A stretch of DNA of 44,559 bases from Flavobacterium sp. Its GTDB lineage: Bacteria > Bacteroidota > Bacteroidia > Flavobacteriales > Flavobacteriaceae. Of the stretch, positions 7,968 to 17,047 are shown in pieces. The translations under genes and the position numbers were made by a program. Location: assembly GCA_023259675.1 (NCBI GenBank), contig JALRGT010000025.1, positions 1-44,559 on the forward strand. The letters run 5' to 3'. Each line of letters begins with the position of its first letter. Within the stretch, counting starts at the first letter, position 1. The notes beneath the pieces are model-generated. The model had not been told where the DNA came from. It ran no database searches and was given only the letters and a program-made list of their open reading frames with translations.

Positions 7968-9923
7968 TTAATCAAAGAAATTCCAAATCAAACCTATTCG
8001 AATGGTGAAATCACGGTATGGATTATTGGGTGCTGCATAAAAATTATTCCCCGATAAAGACGAATTAAAATGTTCTGCTTTTAGATACACTCTGGTTCTT
8101 TGGATTTTGGCATTAATGAAAAAATCTAAATTGGGATATCCTCCAATTTGTTTTTCTTCTTGAACAAAAAACTCTCCAATCACTGGATTGTAATCATTCG
8201 CATAAAATTTTGTAAAATAATTAAACACTACCCCTGTTTGCAAAAACAAGGCTTTGTGGAAGAAATGACTTGAAAAATAAAACGTATTTCTGGTTACAAA
8301 ATCGGGAACATTCAAAATAGCATCATTTTGAGTAACTTTTTGATACAAAACCGTATTATCGAAAGCAAATTTCCCGAATTTAAATTCCCTACTGGCTTTT
8401 ACAGACAAATAATTAATGGTTCCATCATACTGTGCCGGGTTAACAATTTGAGTTCTTGCGGCAACTTGCTCAGGTGTAGCCACATCGGCAAAATACAGAT
8501 GATCCTTTAAAACTGATATTTGCAACGAAGCCGAAATCCACGGGGTTGCTGCTTCAGCACTTAAGGTGTTGATTTTTTCGTTCTTAAAGTTGTTGGACCA
8601 ATTGTAATCGATATAACTACTTTGATACAAATTGTAATTATCATTCGGTAATTTACTCAGGTTTTGATAACGAAATGTAAATTGATTATCCTCATCTAAA
8701 TCGTATTGCAATTTCGCATCTAAATCAGATATTGACTCCTTTGTAAATGATCTTGTGAATAAAAATTTACCGTTCCATTTGTTTTTACGGTATTCATATT
8801 GACCTCCTGCACTGTTGACATTTCGACTTAAAGTACTTGGAACAGTTCTGTCATCAAAAATTAAAATCTGATAATAGTAAAAATTAGACCTATAATCATC
8901 CACAAAAAATTGAAATTTCCCTAAAGTGGTATTTTCATAAACTGCCCCCACTTTATTATACATTTTATTGTAATGGGTCTGATCATTGATCCCGCTCGTC
9001 ACAAAAGATTCTCCAAAACGGTTCACGACACTTCCGCCAGCAGTTGATCTCACAGTTGGTTGATTGTATTCGAAGTATTTATTTTCGTAATTAATTTGAT
9101 GGGTAACATATAAATTGTTAGCCCCATAACTAGGATTAATTCTATAGTTATGATCTACAAAAATCCTTTTCCCTTTTAGAAACGACGATGCGTCAGTCAA
9201 AAAAACCTCTAAACGTTGTCTGTTTTTAAAATCGGGGTTTTCACTTTCAAAATCATTTGTAGTTGTAATACCACCATTTTCTTCATTTAGAATATCCTGT
9301 GAAGTAAAATGTGCATTGGCAAAATATCTTTTGTTTTTAGTGTTAAAACTTAACGTAAATCTAAAATTTCCGGTACTGGAAATTTGATTAATATACTTCC
9401 CATCCGAACGTAAACCTCTATATGCCAAAGAAAAATTCCAGTTTTCAGCAGTGTTAATAGACATAAAAGCATCTGTCGACTGTCCTCTTTGTTGGGTGGT
9501 TTTAAAATACAATTCAGTTATGGGAGTTGCAACCGAATAATATCGAATTTGGTTGGCTTCCATAAAATTAAAATGTTTGGCTTTGAAACCAAATTCCGGC
9601 AATGCTGTAAACTCCGTTAAACTATACTGTAATGTATTGTAGGTCTGTCCATCATTGGCGAAAGGCAATAATCCAAATATATCTTTTCTTAAATAATTAT
9701 GACTGTATTCTTTTTGAATTGTTAAAGATGTATCGATGTATGTCGTATCACGCTCTAAGGTAATGGCTCGATACATATCATAGGTCGCCACAGGCTTATC
9801 CTTATTTATGGTGTCATTTTCACCCATAAGCTTATCTAATATCATTGGTCTTTTACTTGGTTTTTCCTGAGAAAAAAGTAACATACAAAATGACAACGAA
9901 ATAACCAGAAAGAAAATTCTCAT
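7968..9923 (-). CDS. Putative outer-membrane porin (beta-barrel)
   Basis: A 651-residue protein with a signal peptide (MRIFFLVISLSFCMLLFSQ) and a long series of alternating aromatic/hydrophobic strands such as WNFSLAYRGLRSDGKY and NKWNGKFLFTRSF, ending in an aromatic residue pattern (TIRIGLIWNFFD) typical of outer-membrane barrels. It lacks a TonB plug. It fits the large 'putative porin' family of Bacteroidota. Substrate is unknown. It is divergent from rnhB. Confidence 0.78.
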   Translation of the reverse strand: MRIFFLVISLSFCMLLFSQEKPSKRPMILDKLMGENDTINKDKPVATYDMYRAITLERDTTYIDTSLTIQKEYSHNYLRKDIFGLLPFANDGQTYNTLQYSLTEFTALPEFGFKAKHFNFMEANQIRYYSVATPITELYFKTTQQRGQSTDAFMSINTAENWNFSLAYRGLRSDGKYINQISSTGNFRFTLSFNTKNKRYFANAHFTSQDILNEENGGITTTNDFESENPDFKNRQRLEVFLTDASSFLKGKRIFVDHNYRINPSYGANNLYVTHQINYENKYFEYNQPTVRSTAGGSVVNRFGESFVTSGINDQTHYNKMYNKVGAVYENTTLGKFQFFVDDYRSNFYYYQILIFDDRTVPSTLSRNVNSAGGQYEYRKNKWNGKFLFTRSFTKESISDLDAKLQYDLDEDNQFTFRYQNLSKLPNDNYNLYQSSYIDYNWSNNFKNEKINTLSAEAATPWISASLQISVLKDHLYFADVATPEQVAARTQIVNPAQYDGTINYLSVKASREFKFGKFAFDNTVLYQKVTQNDAILNVPDFVTRNTFYFSSHFFHKALFLQTGVVFNYFTKFYANDYNPVIGEFFVQEEKQIGGYPNLDFFINAKIQRTRVYLKAEHFNSSLSGNNFYAAPNNPYRDFTIRIGLIWNFFD

Positions 9924-9955
9924 TGGGGAAGGATATAATTAGGCAATTATTTTTT

Positions 9956-9963
9956 CAAATTTA
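9956..9963 (-). promoter_or_regulatory. Candidate -7 element upstream of the porin gene
   Basis: The minus strand has TAAATTTG, a match to the Bacteroidota -7 consensus TAnnTTTG, 32 bp upstream of the ATG. No clear TTG -33 element at normal spacing was found, so the call is weak. Confidence 0.3.
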
Positions 9964-10099
9964 ATCAATGCAAATGTAAAAGATAAAAGTGTATAAATAA
10001 AAAAACACCCAAATTTATACCATTCTTAATAACAATATTGAAGCATTCGTCTTGGTTACAAAAAAAATTCACAATATTTGTCACTTCAAAACCTATTGT

Positions 10100-10759
10100 A
10101 TGCTTTCCATTAATTATTCTTCTTTTGTACTTGAAGCAGGAACAGACGAAGCCGGTCGCGGATGTCTGGCCGGTCCGGTTACTGCGGCAGCCGTAATTCT
10201 TCCTACTGATTTTGAGAATACTATTCTAAATGACAGTAAACAATTATCTGAAAAAGCCAGAGAAAAATTAAAACCAATCATTGAAGAACAAGCACTCAGT
10301 TTTGCCGTTTCGCATTTATTTCCGAATGAAATTGACGAAATCAATATTCTAAATGCTTCCATGAAAGGAATGCAAGAATCTGTTTTAAAATTAAACACCA
10401 CGCCTGAATTTATTATTGTCGATGGCAATCGGGCATTGAATGCCAAACTGGGATTAAAAAACAATTTCGGCAAACAGTTCTCTGTAAAGGAAATCGAATT
10501 ATTAAAATCAATTCCGAATCAAAGTATTATTAAAGGCGATGCCAAGTTTATGAGTATTGCTGCTGCTTCTGTATTGGCGAAGACGTACCGAGATAAATAT
10601 ATGGATAAAATTCACGAAGAATTCCCAATGTATAATTGGAAAAAAAACAAAGGATATCCAACAAAAGAACACCGAGAAGCCATTCGAAAATACGGCACTA
10701 CAAAATACCACAGATTGAGTTTTCGATTATTGCCAGAACAATTGAAATTGGAAATTTAG
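10100..10759 (+). CDS. rnhB: Ribonuclease HII
   Basis: A 219-residue RNase HII that cleaves the RNA strand of RNA/DNA hybrids and misincorporated ribonucleotides. The catalytic DEDD set is visible: [14 protein letters not shown] (D and E), FIIVDGN (D) and the final D in the [20 protein letters not shown] block. The frame is open from a TTG at 10052, but the ATG at 10100 gives the normal length and puts the DEAGRG motif about 15 residues in. It is one of only three plus-strand genes in the window and ends at a perfect bidirectional terminator. Confidence 0.94.
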   Translation: MLSINYSSFVLEAGTDEAGRGCLAGPVTAAAVILPTDFENTILNDSKQLSEKAREKLKPIIEEQALSFAVSHLFPNEIDEINILNASMKGMQESVLKLNTTPEFIIVDGNRALNAKLGLKNNFGKQFSVKEIELLKSIPNQSIIKGDAKFMSIAAASVLAKTYRDKYMDKIHEEFPMYNWKKNKGYPTKEHREAIRKYGTTKYHRLSFRLLPEQLKLEI

Positions 10760-10766
10760 ATAAACC

Positions 10767-10794
10767 AAAAGTCTTGCCTATCGGCAAGACTTTT
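10767..10794. terminator. Bidirectional terminator between rnhB and the TonB receptor
   Basis: A perfect 12-bp inverted repeat, AAAAGTCTTGCC-tatc-GGCAAGACTTTT, has an A run on one side and a T run on the other. It therefore ends both convergent genes (rnhB plus, TonB receptor minus). Confidence 0.9.
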
Positions 10795-10797
10795 AAA

Positions 10798-13173
10798 TTA
10801 AAACTGGAATTTATATCCAAAATCGGGAGAAAATCCAATTTGATCTTTTTGATTTATACTATTTGTTAATCTATTATATTCCAGAGTAAAAACATTGGTA
10901 TGATTGGTTACATTTTGAAAATCGACATAAAACTGATGAAATCTTTTTTTCTTTTTGCTATTCAATTTGATGCCAAATTTCACATCTAATCTCAAATATG
11001 GGTCATATTGTTTACTAAAAGCATTGGCATCATCCCTGATTTCATAACCTGCATTATTAGAAGCATCCAAATCCACAGGTGTATAATAGCGACCACCGGC
11101 AGTAGTAAACTTAGTATCAATTGAAAACACATTTATTTTTTCCTTTCCAATTTTAAATTCTTTACCTCCCAAAAGATTGACAACATATCCGTTATTGAAA
11201 GGTGTATTTCTTTCTATTTCATCGCTGCCGCTATATTTACTTTCGAAAACAGAAGTAGTAAACAAACCGTAATATCCTTCGCTAAAGAATTTCTCTAGTG
11301 TAAATTCTACTCCCTGATTATGTCCTTTACCGTTACTTACCAATGAAGTTTTGTCAATAGAATATCCAAAATCAGCACCTTCGGTTAAAGATGAATAACT
11401 ACTCGAAAAAGATTCTACCGCAGCTTTGTCTATTTGCTGGTAATACAATTCCATTTTTCCTCGCCATTTTTTAGCCAGTCTCAAGTCATAACCTAAAACA
11501 TAATGCTGACTTTGAACTAAATCTAAATTTCTATTGGTTTGAACCTGATTTCCATTCACATTTTCATTCAAAAATAAAATAGGAGCAGGTACATTTTGAT
11601 GATGCATTCCGTAACCAAGACTTATTGAATTTTTAGCATTTATAGCATAAGACAATGCGGCTCTTGGTTCAATCGCCAGCTCTTTATTAATCGAAAAATA
11701 TTGTCCGTGCAAACCTGCATTAAACATAAACTTTTCAGTTAATCGAAACTGACCCTGAGCATAAGGCTGTATAATATTATAATTTCCGTTGTTATTAACA
11801 AGCTGTACAAGATCAGGATAACCGTCACCGTCACCATCTTGTTGTCTGTCTCTGGAAAATATGTTAGCATCCAATGAATAATTTTCAAGAAGCAAGCCCG
11901 TTCTAATGGTTACTTTCTTATTAATTTTAGAATTAAATAATGTTGAAAATGTTATTCTGCTTTCGGAATTGTCAATGTCCGAAAAACGTAATTTGTTCTC
12001 CATTGGCGTATGGTAATCATAATAACGGTCATTTTTATACGTATTCGCCGCGTTTGAAAAACCTACTATCGTTTTCAAATAAGAGTTATTTCCAATATCT
12101 AAATTGTGTTTTAATCCCAGAGAACCAAATTGGGAAGTAACATAACTATCCTCGTCCTGCGCTGCAAAAGGATCTTCTTTATCGACTTTATCTCCAAGGA
12201 AATCTATATTAGAAATACCATAAATTCCGAAAAGGGAAAAATTCCCTATTTTACTCCTTCCGAAATCCACATTAAAGCTAACATCACTATAATTGGGTTG
12301 CGCATCAGTTCCTGCTAATCCCAAAACACCAACAAAACCATATCGGGCTGCTGCAACAAAAGAACCTCCTTTTTTTCCGAGCGGTCCTTCAGCCATAGCT
12401 TCAAGCCCGGGATAAGCCCCAACACTAATCATGTATTCATAATCATCAGGATTTCCTTTTCGGAATCCCAAATCAAAAACACCGCTAATTGCATTTCCAT
12501 ATTCAGCAGGAAAAGCAGAAGTTAAAAAGTCTGAATTGGCTAAAAGATTAGGATTCAATGCCGAAACTGGCCCTCCTGTTGTGGCTAAAGTAGAGAAATG
12601 ATTTGGACTGGGAACTGGAATTCCTTCGATTCGCCATAACATTCCAGAAGGTGAATTTCCACGAACTACAATATCATTACGACTATCATCTGCAGTTGAA
12701 ACTCCTGCAAAATTAGATACTAATCGCGCCACATCGCTTCGTCCGCCAGCATAACGGTTTACTTCTTCGGGGCTAAATTGTTTGGCAGAAACCATCGCCA
12801 TTTTGTTTACTGGTTTGGCTTTATTGGAGCTGAAAGAAATAACGACTTCATCTAGTGTGTTAAATTTTTCTATCATTGAAATAGTCACCAGATTGTCTTT
12901 TCCTGTAGTTACATCAATATCGGAAACAGAAGTATTTTCGTAACCCCTAAAACTAATACTAAGACTTTGCCTTCCAACCGGAATATTTGACAATTTAAAA
13001 TTTCCATCGGCATCGGAAACACTCTGATTATTTTCTGATCCGATTATTTCAACTAAGGCTCCTGAAATTGGTTTTTCAGACTGTTTGTCAATTATTTTTC
13101 CTTTTATGACACCTGTTTGAGAATAGGACATTAAGCCAAAGAGACTTATTATAATCCAGATTATTCTTTTCAT
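10798..13173 (-). CDS. TonB-dependent receptor with carboxypeptidase-regulatory-like domain
   Basis: A 791-residue outer-membrane receptor. The signal peptide is MKRIIWIIISLFGLMSYSQ. A carboxypeptidase-D regulatory-like beta-sandwich (about 22-105) has GKIIDKQSEKPISGALVEI and DADGNFKLSNIPVG. The plug domain (about 120-235) has NDIVVRGNSPSGMLWRIEGI and AFPAEYGNAISGVFDLG, then a beta barrel runs to the terminal FGYKFQF. No SusD partner is adjacent, so it is not a SusCD glycan system; siderophore, metal or small-molecule uptake is possible. The neighbouring Crp/Fnr gene is the nearest candidate regulator. A TAnnTTTG-like element lies about 28 bp upstream. Confidence 0.9.
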   Translation of the reverse strand: MKRIIWIIISLFGLMSYSQTGVIKGKIIDKQSEKPISGALVEIIGSENNQSVSDADGNFKLSNIPVGRQSLSISFRGYENTSVSDIDVTTGKDNLVTISMIEKFNTLDEVVISFSSNKAKPVNKMAMVSAKQFSPEEVNRYAGGRSDVARLVSNFAGVSTADDSRNDIVVRGNSPSGMLWRIEGIPVPSPNHFSTLATTGGPVSALNPNLLANSDFLTSAFPAEYGNAISGVFDLGFRKGNPDDYEYMISVGAYPGLEAMAEGPLGKKGGSFVAAARYGFVGVLGLAGTDAQPNYSDVSFNVDFGRSKIGNFSLFGIYGISNIDFLGDKVDKEDPFAAQDEDSYVTSQFGSLGLKHNLDIGNNSYLKTIVGFSNAANTYKNDRYYDYHTPMENKLRFSDIDNSESRITFSTLFNSKINKKVTIRTGLLLENYSLDANIFSRDRQQDGDGDGYPDLVQLVNNNGNYNIIQPYAQGQFRLTEKFMFNAGLHGQYFSINKELAIEPRAALSYAINAKNSISLGYGMHHQNVPAPILFLNENVNGNQVQTNRNLDLVQSQHYVLGYDLRLAKKWRGKMELYYQQIDKAAVESFSSSYSSLTEGADFGYSIDKTSLVSNGKGHNQGVEFTLEKFFSEGYYGLFTTSVFESKYSGSDEIERNTPFNNGYVVNLLGGKEFKIGKEKINVFSIDTKFTTAGGRYYTPVDLDASNNAGYEIRDDANAFSKQYDPYLRLDVKFGIKLNSKKKKRFHQFYVDFQNVTNHTNVFTLEYNRLTNSINQKDQIGFSPDFGYKFQF

Positions 13174-13200
13174 TTCTAATTTGTTTTACAATTATAGAAA

Positions 13201-13208
13201 CAAAAATA
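13201..13208 (-). promoter_or_regulatory. Candidate -7 element of the TonB receptor gene
   Basis: The minus strand reads TATTTTTG, matching TAnnTTTG, 28-35 bp upstream of the receptor ATG. No TTG at -33 was seen. Confidence 0.3.
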
Positions 13209-13240
13209 AAGAGCTGAAATTTATTAAAAATTGACTTAAG

Positions 13241-13822
13241 TTAAGATTTGCTGTTCAGAGTGAGTCTGGTTCTGATTCGACTTAAACTTTCGGGTTTTAC
13301 ACCCAAATAACTGGCAATGTATTTCAGAGAAACCCTTTCAACAACTTTTGGCCGGTATTTTATTAATGCTAAATAACGGTCTTCGGGATTTAACAAAGTC
13401 ATTGACATTCCTTTTCCCGTAAGTCCTTTGATGGTTCGCTCCATCATCTCCCTCAAAAAGTTATTAAAAACCGGGTACTGGTTTACTAATTTATCGAAAT
13501 CATCTTTGTAAGCCAAATACAACTCACAATCTTCAAGTGCCTCTATATTAAGCTTTGAGGGCTTTCCGTACAAAAAACTTTCGAAATCAGCATACCATCC
13601 GTTTTCAAAGAAAAAATTTCCTGTTGCTTCCACACCATCATTAAAATAATAATGTCTGATACATCCTTTTTGAACAAAAACGCCAAAATTACAGAACTCT
13701 CCTTCCACTATAAGATGCTCGTTTTTTTTGAGTTTTTTAAATTTTAGAATGCTCTCAAATGCCTTTCCTTCTTCTTCATTGAACTCTAAAAATTCCGATA
13801 AATTTGAAATTACACTATGCAT
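13241..13822 (-). CDS. Crp/Fnr family transcriptional regulator
   Basis: A 193-residue regulator. The N-terminal cyclic-nucleotide-binding-like beta barrel (about 20-120) contains KKNEHLIVEGEFCNFGVFVQ and KGCIRHYYF. The C-terminal helix-turn-helix lies around VSLKYIASYLGVKPESLSRI (about 163-183). It lacks an N-terminal cysteine cluster like that of E. coli FNR, so it is not an obvious oxygen-sensing Fe-S protein. The nearest genes are the TonB receptor and lipB; it is too far from the denitrification genes for a cis link. Confidence 0.87.
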   Translation of the reverse strand: MHSVISNLSEFLEFNEEEGKAFESILKFKKLKKNEHLIVEGEFCNFGVFVQKGCIRHYYFNDGVEATGNFFFENGWYADFESFLYGKPSKLNIEALEDCELYLAYKDDFDKLVNQYPVFNNFLREMMERTIKGLTGKGMSMTLLNPEDRYLALIKYRPKVVERVSLKYIASYLGVKPESLSRIRTRLTLNSKS

Positions 13823-13892
13823 ACATTAATAATTTTTGGAAGAAAATTCTAAAATAGATAACCAAAATTATTACAAAAAATTGCATGATAGC

Positions 13893-14591
13893 TTAAATAA
13901 GTTCAGCTTCAAACAATTGAGTGAAATGTTTCAAGATTTTTGCTTTCACTTCAGCTTCATCCACTTTTTCGACACCAAGCTCCACTTGTAAAGAAGTTAC
14001 CGCTTTACCACGAATCCCACACGGAATAATATTATCAAAATAACCCAAATCGGCATTCACGTTTAAGGCGAATCCATGCATGGTTACCCAACGTGAAGCA
14101 CGAACACCCATCGCACAAATTTTTCGAGCAAATGGTGTTCCCACACCCAACCAAACTCCAGTTTCCCCTTCGCTACGACCGCATTCTAAGCCGTACTCTT
14201 GCAAAGCAAGAATGATCGTTTCTTCGAGGAAACGCAAGTATTTATGAATATCGGTAAAGAAATTTTCTAGATCCAGAATTGGATAACCCACAATTTGTCC
14301 GGGTCCGTGATAGGTAATATCGCCACCGCGATTAATTTTGTAGAAAGTAGCACCTTTGGCTTCGAGTTGTTTTTCGGACAAGAGTAAATTTTCAAAATCA
14401 CCGCTTTTCCCTAATGTGTACACATGTGGATGTTCCACAAAAAGAAAATAATTCGGCGTAGGTACATTTGTCTCTTCTCTCCTATTTTGGATTTTCAAAT
14501 CGACAATTCCTTTAAACAATTCCTCTTGGTATTCCCAAGTCGCTTTGTAATCTTTATTTCCTAAATCTTGAAGTTGGATGCTTTTATTCAT
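13893..14591 (-). CDS. lipB: Octanoyl-[ACP]:protein N-octanoyltransferase (LipB)
   Basis: A 232-residue LipB that transfers octanoyl from ACP to lipoyl domains, the first step of lipoate synthesis. The signature RGGDITYHGPGQIVGYPILD is present. The catalytic lysine is in KICAMGVRASRWVTMHG, and the acyl-accepting cysteine is in IIPCGIRGKAVTSL. Length is normal for the family. It is divergent from lysS with a 400-bp space between. Confidence 0.95.
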   Translation of the reverse strand: MNKSIQLQDLGNKDYKATWEYQEELFKGIVDLKIQNRREETNVPTPNYFLFVEHPHVYTLGKSGDFENLLLSEKQLEAKGATFYKINRGGDITYHGPGQIVGYPILDLENFFTDIHKYLRFLEETIILALQEYGLECGRSEGETGVWLGVGTPFARKICAMGVRASRWVTMHGFALNVNADLGYFDNIIPCGIRGKAVTSLQVELGVEKVDEAEVKAKILKHFTQLFEAELI

Positions 14592-14805
14592 TTGGTCATT
14601 GCGAGGAACGAATCAATCTTATTTCGTTCGCTATTTTTGATTTGCAAAGTTACGAAGTTTTTAATCATTAATACTTATTGATAATGTTGTCTAAATGAAT
14701 ATAGGACATGGATGAAACGGGTTGCTAAAGCAAAACGCTGATAAAAACAGATTTTAATTATTCTGTTTTTTTTTAAGATTTTATGAAAAGTAAAAAGTTT
14801 TCATC

Positions 14806-14890
14806 TAGCCCCGATAGTAGCGGCATCCTTTTTATTTTGTCATACTGAGCCTGTCGAAGACAAAATAAAAAGATATAGCGAATAGCGGGA
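14806..14890. repeat. Palindromic interspersed-type repeat
   Basis: An imperfect palindrome. The arms TTTTTATTTTGTC and GACAAAATAAAAA pair perfectly over 13 bp around a 17-nt centre, ATACTGAGCCTGTCGAA. The outer parts CCCGATAGTAGCGGCATC and GATATAGCGAATAGCGGG are imperfect complements. From memory, similar GATAGNNGCGG / ATAGCGNNNAGCGGG elements recur between genes in Flavobacterium genomes; only one copy is visible here. Confidence 0.6.
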
Positions 14891-14968
14891 GGAATCGTCC
14901 ATAAAAATCGGGGATTTTCTGCTCCTAAAAAATCTAAAATCTGCTTTCTGTAATCGGTATTCTTTTGT

Positions 14969-14976
14969 TATCTTTG
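14969..14976 (+). promoter_or_regulatory. lysS promoter -7 element
   Basis: TATCTTTG is a full match to TAnnTTTG and ends 22 bp before the lysS ATG, a normal place for a short leader. A -33 TTG is not clear. Confidence 0.5.
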
Positions 14977-14998
14977 CGGTCTTAAAAATCAGACTATA

Positions 14999-16702
14999 AT
15001 GGCATTATCCGAACAAGAAATCATCCGTAGAGAAAAACTACAAAGCTTACGCAATTTGGGAATCAACCCTTATCCTGCTCAACTTTTTCCAGTAAATCAT
15101 ACTTCTAAACAGATAAAGGAGTCATTTGAAGAAGGTAAAAAGGTAATCGTTGCCGGGCGTTTGATGAGTGTAAGAGACCAAGGAAAAGCTTGTTTTGCCG
15201 AATTACAAGATAGCGAGGGACGTATCCAATTGTATGTAAACCGTGATGTTTTATGCCCAGAAGAAGATAAAACCTTATATAATCAAGTATTTAAAAAACT
15301 GACTGATTTAGGAGATTTTATTGGTATCGAAGGCGAATTGTTTACAACCAAAGTTGGGGCGCAATGTATTCGTGTAGATGGTTTTACTTTTTTGAGTAAA
15401 ACTTTGCGTCCATTGCCATTACCAAAAGTAGATGAAGACGGAAAAGTACACGATGCTTTCAATGATGCCGAATTGCGTTACAGAATGCGTTATGTCGATT
15501 TGACCGTGAATCAAAACGTGAAAGATACTTTTATCAAGAGAACTAAGTTGTTCAATGCCATGCGTTCGTTCTTTAACAACAAAGGCTATCTTGAGGTTGA
15601 AACTCCCGTTTTACAACCTATTCCGGGTGGAGCTGCTGCACGTCCTTTTATCACGCACCACAACTCTTTGGACATTCCGCTTTACATGCGTATTGCGAAT
15701 GAATTGTATTTGAAAAGATTGATTGTTGGTGGATTTGATGGGGTGTATGAATTCTCTAAAAACTTCCGTAATGAAGGAATGGACAGAACGCACAATCCTG
15801 AATTTACCGCAATGGAAATATATGTAGCTTACAAAGACTACAACTGGATGATGGATTTCACCGAACAATTACTGGAACATTGCGCTGTAGCCGTAAACGG
15901 AGCAAGCGATGTGACTTTTGGCGAACATAAAATTAATTTTAAAGCGCCTTACGCTCGTGTTACCATGACGGATTCCATCAAACATTTTACCGGTTTTGAT
16001 ATTTCCGGTAAAAATGAAGCCGAATTGTTTGAAGCCGCCAAAGGCATGGGAATTGACGTGGATAAAACAATGGGGAAAGGAAAATTGATTGATGAGATTT
16101 TTGGAGCCAAATGTGAAGGGAATTATATTCAGCCAACCTTCATTACCGATTATCCAAAAGAAATGTCCCCTTTATGCAAACAACACCGTGACAATCCAGA
16201 GTTGACAGAGCGTTTTGAATTGATGGTTTGTGGTAAAGAAGTCGCCAATGCATACTCAGAATTAAACGATCCAATTGACCAGCGCGAGCGTTTTGAAGAC
16301 CAATTGCGTTTATCTGAAAAAGGTGATGATGAAGCTACGGGAACTATTGACGAGGATTTCCTGAGGGCCCTTGAATACGGAATGCCTCCTACATCAGGAT
16401 TGGGAATTGGAATGGATCGTTTGATGATGTTCTTGACCAATAATGCTTCTATCCAAGAAGTATTGTTGTTCCCACAAATGCGACCGGAGAAAATCCAGGT
16501 TCAAGTTGAATTGTCTGAAGAAGAAAAATTGATTGTTGATTTATTGAAAATAAACGATAACCAAATGGATTTAGGTTTACTAAAAGTAAAAGCCGATCTG
16601 AGCGGTAAAAAATGGGATGCTGCCATGAAAGGATTATCCAAACACGGTTTGACCAAAGTAGCCTTAGTTGGCGAAAGTAAAGTGGTTGAATTAGTGGAAT
16701 AA
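14999..16702 (+). CDS. lysS: Lysyl-tRNA synthetase, class II
   Basis: A 567-residue class II LysRS that charges tRNA-Lys. The N-terminal OB-fold anticodon-binding domain covers about 55-150 (VIVAGRLMSVRDQGKACFAE). The catalytic domain has motif 2 around FRNEGMDRTHNPEFTAMEIY and motif 3 GLGIGMDRLMMFLTN. About 65 residues follow motif 3 (from about 500), longer than in E. coli LysRS, ending in a small helical region with DLSGKKWDAAMKGLSKHGL. I recall such extensions in Bacteroidota enzymes. The start is ATG at 14999 just after a TAnnTTTG promoter. Confidence 0.95.
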   Translation: MALSEQEIIRREKLQSLRNLGINPYPAQLFPVNHTSKQIKESFEEGKKVIVAGRLMSVRDQGKACFAELQDSEGRIQLYVNRDVLCPEEDKTLYNQVFKKLTDLGDFIGIEGELFTTKVGAQCIRVDGFTFLSKTLRPLPLPKVDEDGKVHDAFNDAELRYRMRYVDLTVNQNVKDTFIKRTKLFNAMRSFFNNKGYLEVETPVLQPIPGGAAARPFITHHNSLDIPLYMRIANELYLKRLIVGGFDGVYEFSKNFRNEGMDRTHNPEFTAMEIYVAYKDYNWMMDFTEQLLEHCAVAVNGASDVTFGEHKINFKAPYARVTMTDSIKHFTGFDISGKNEAELFEAAKGMGIDVDKTMGKGKLIDEIFGAKCEGNYIQPTFITDYPKEMSPLCKQHRDNPELTERFELMVCGKEVANAYSELNDPIDQRERFEDQLRLSEKGDDEATGTIDEDFLRALEYGMPPTSGLGIGMDRLMMFLTNNASIQEVLLFPQMRPEKIQVQVELSEEEKLIVDLLKINDNQMDLGLLKVKADLSGKKWDAAMKGLSKHGLTKVALVGESKVVELVE

Positions 16703-16723
16703 TTTTTCTAAAACGATAAATAT

Positions 16724-16757
16724 AAAAAAGGAGCTTCGATTGAAGCTCCTTTTTTTA
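16724..16757. terminator. Bidirectional terminator after lysS
   Basis: AAAAAGGAGCTTC-gatt-GAAGCTCCTTTTTTT is a perfect hairpin with A and T runs. It serves lysS on the plus strand and the nitrate operon end on the minus strand (last gene stop at 16775). Confidence 0.9.
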
Positions 16758-16774
16758 TATAATATCAACTCTCA

Positions 16775-17020
16775 TTACTTTTTAAAATTCCCTTTTGGCA
16801 AAAAGTACATACATGCGAATCCTATTAAAAACAAAATTAGGGAGGCAATAAATGCAGGAAATAGAATATCGGTATGATTGTCTAGAGCATTATTCAATGA
16901 AGCATACAACAACCATATTTGAATACTTACATTCATAATTAACATAAATATCATTGCAGATATAATGTTATTAAGCTTATTGGGATTGGCTCTATTCTGA
17001 CTGGTTCTAAAACTACTCAT
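16775..17020 (-). CDS. Small two-TM membrane protein at the end of the nitrate operon
   Basis: An 81-residue protein with a polar N-terminus (MSSFRTSQNRANPNK) and two membrane segments (about 19-41 and 53-74), ending KGNFKK. I do not recognise the family from sequence. It follows the Rieske gene by 27 bp on the same strand and precedes the terminator, so it is the last gene of the nitrate reductase operon. A structural or assembly role in the membrane part of the complex is an inference from position. Confidence 0.7.
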   Translation of the reverse strand: MSSFRTSQNRANPNKLNNIISAMIFMLIMNVSIQIWLLYASLNNALDNHTDILFPAFIASLILFLIGFACMYFLPKGNFKK

Positions 17021-17047
17021 GGCAATGGTATTATTTAATCCTAATTA

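Larger units (their letters stand above)
14592..14998. other. lipB-lysS intergenic region
   Basis: No coding frame was recognised in these 407 bp. The region holds a small inverted repeat near the lipB start (AACGAA...TTCGTT, about 14627-14648 on the plus strand), the palindromic repeat at 14806-14890 and the lysS promoter at its right end. Confidence 0.6.

Noticed and set aside
10052..10099. TTG start giving a longer RNase HII
   Set aside because: The extra 16 residues precede the usual N-terminus and the ATG at 10100 gives normal family length.
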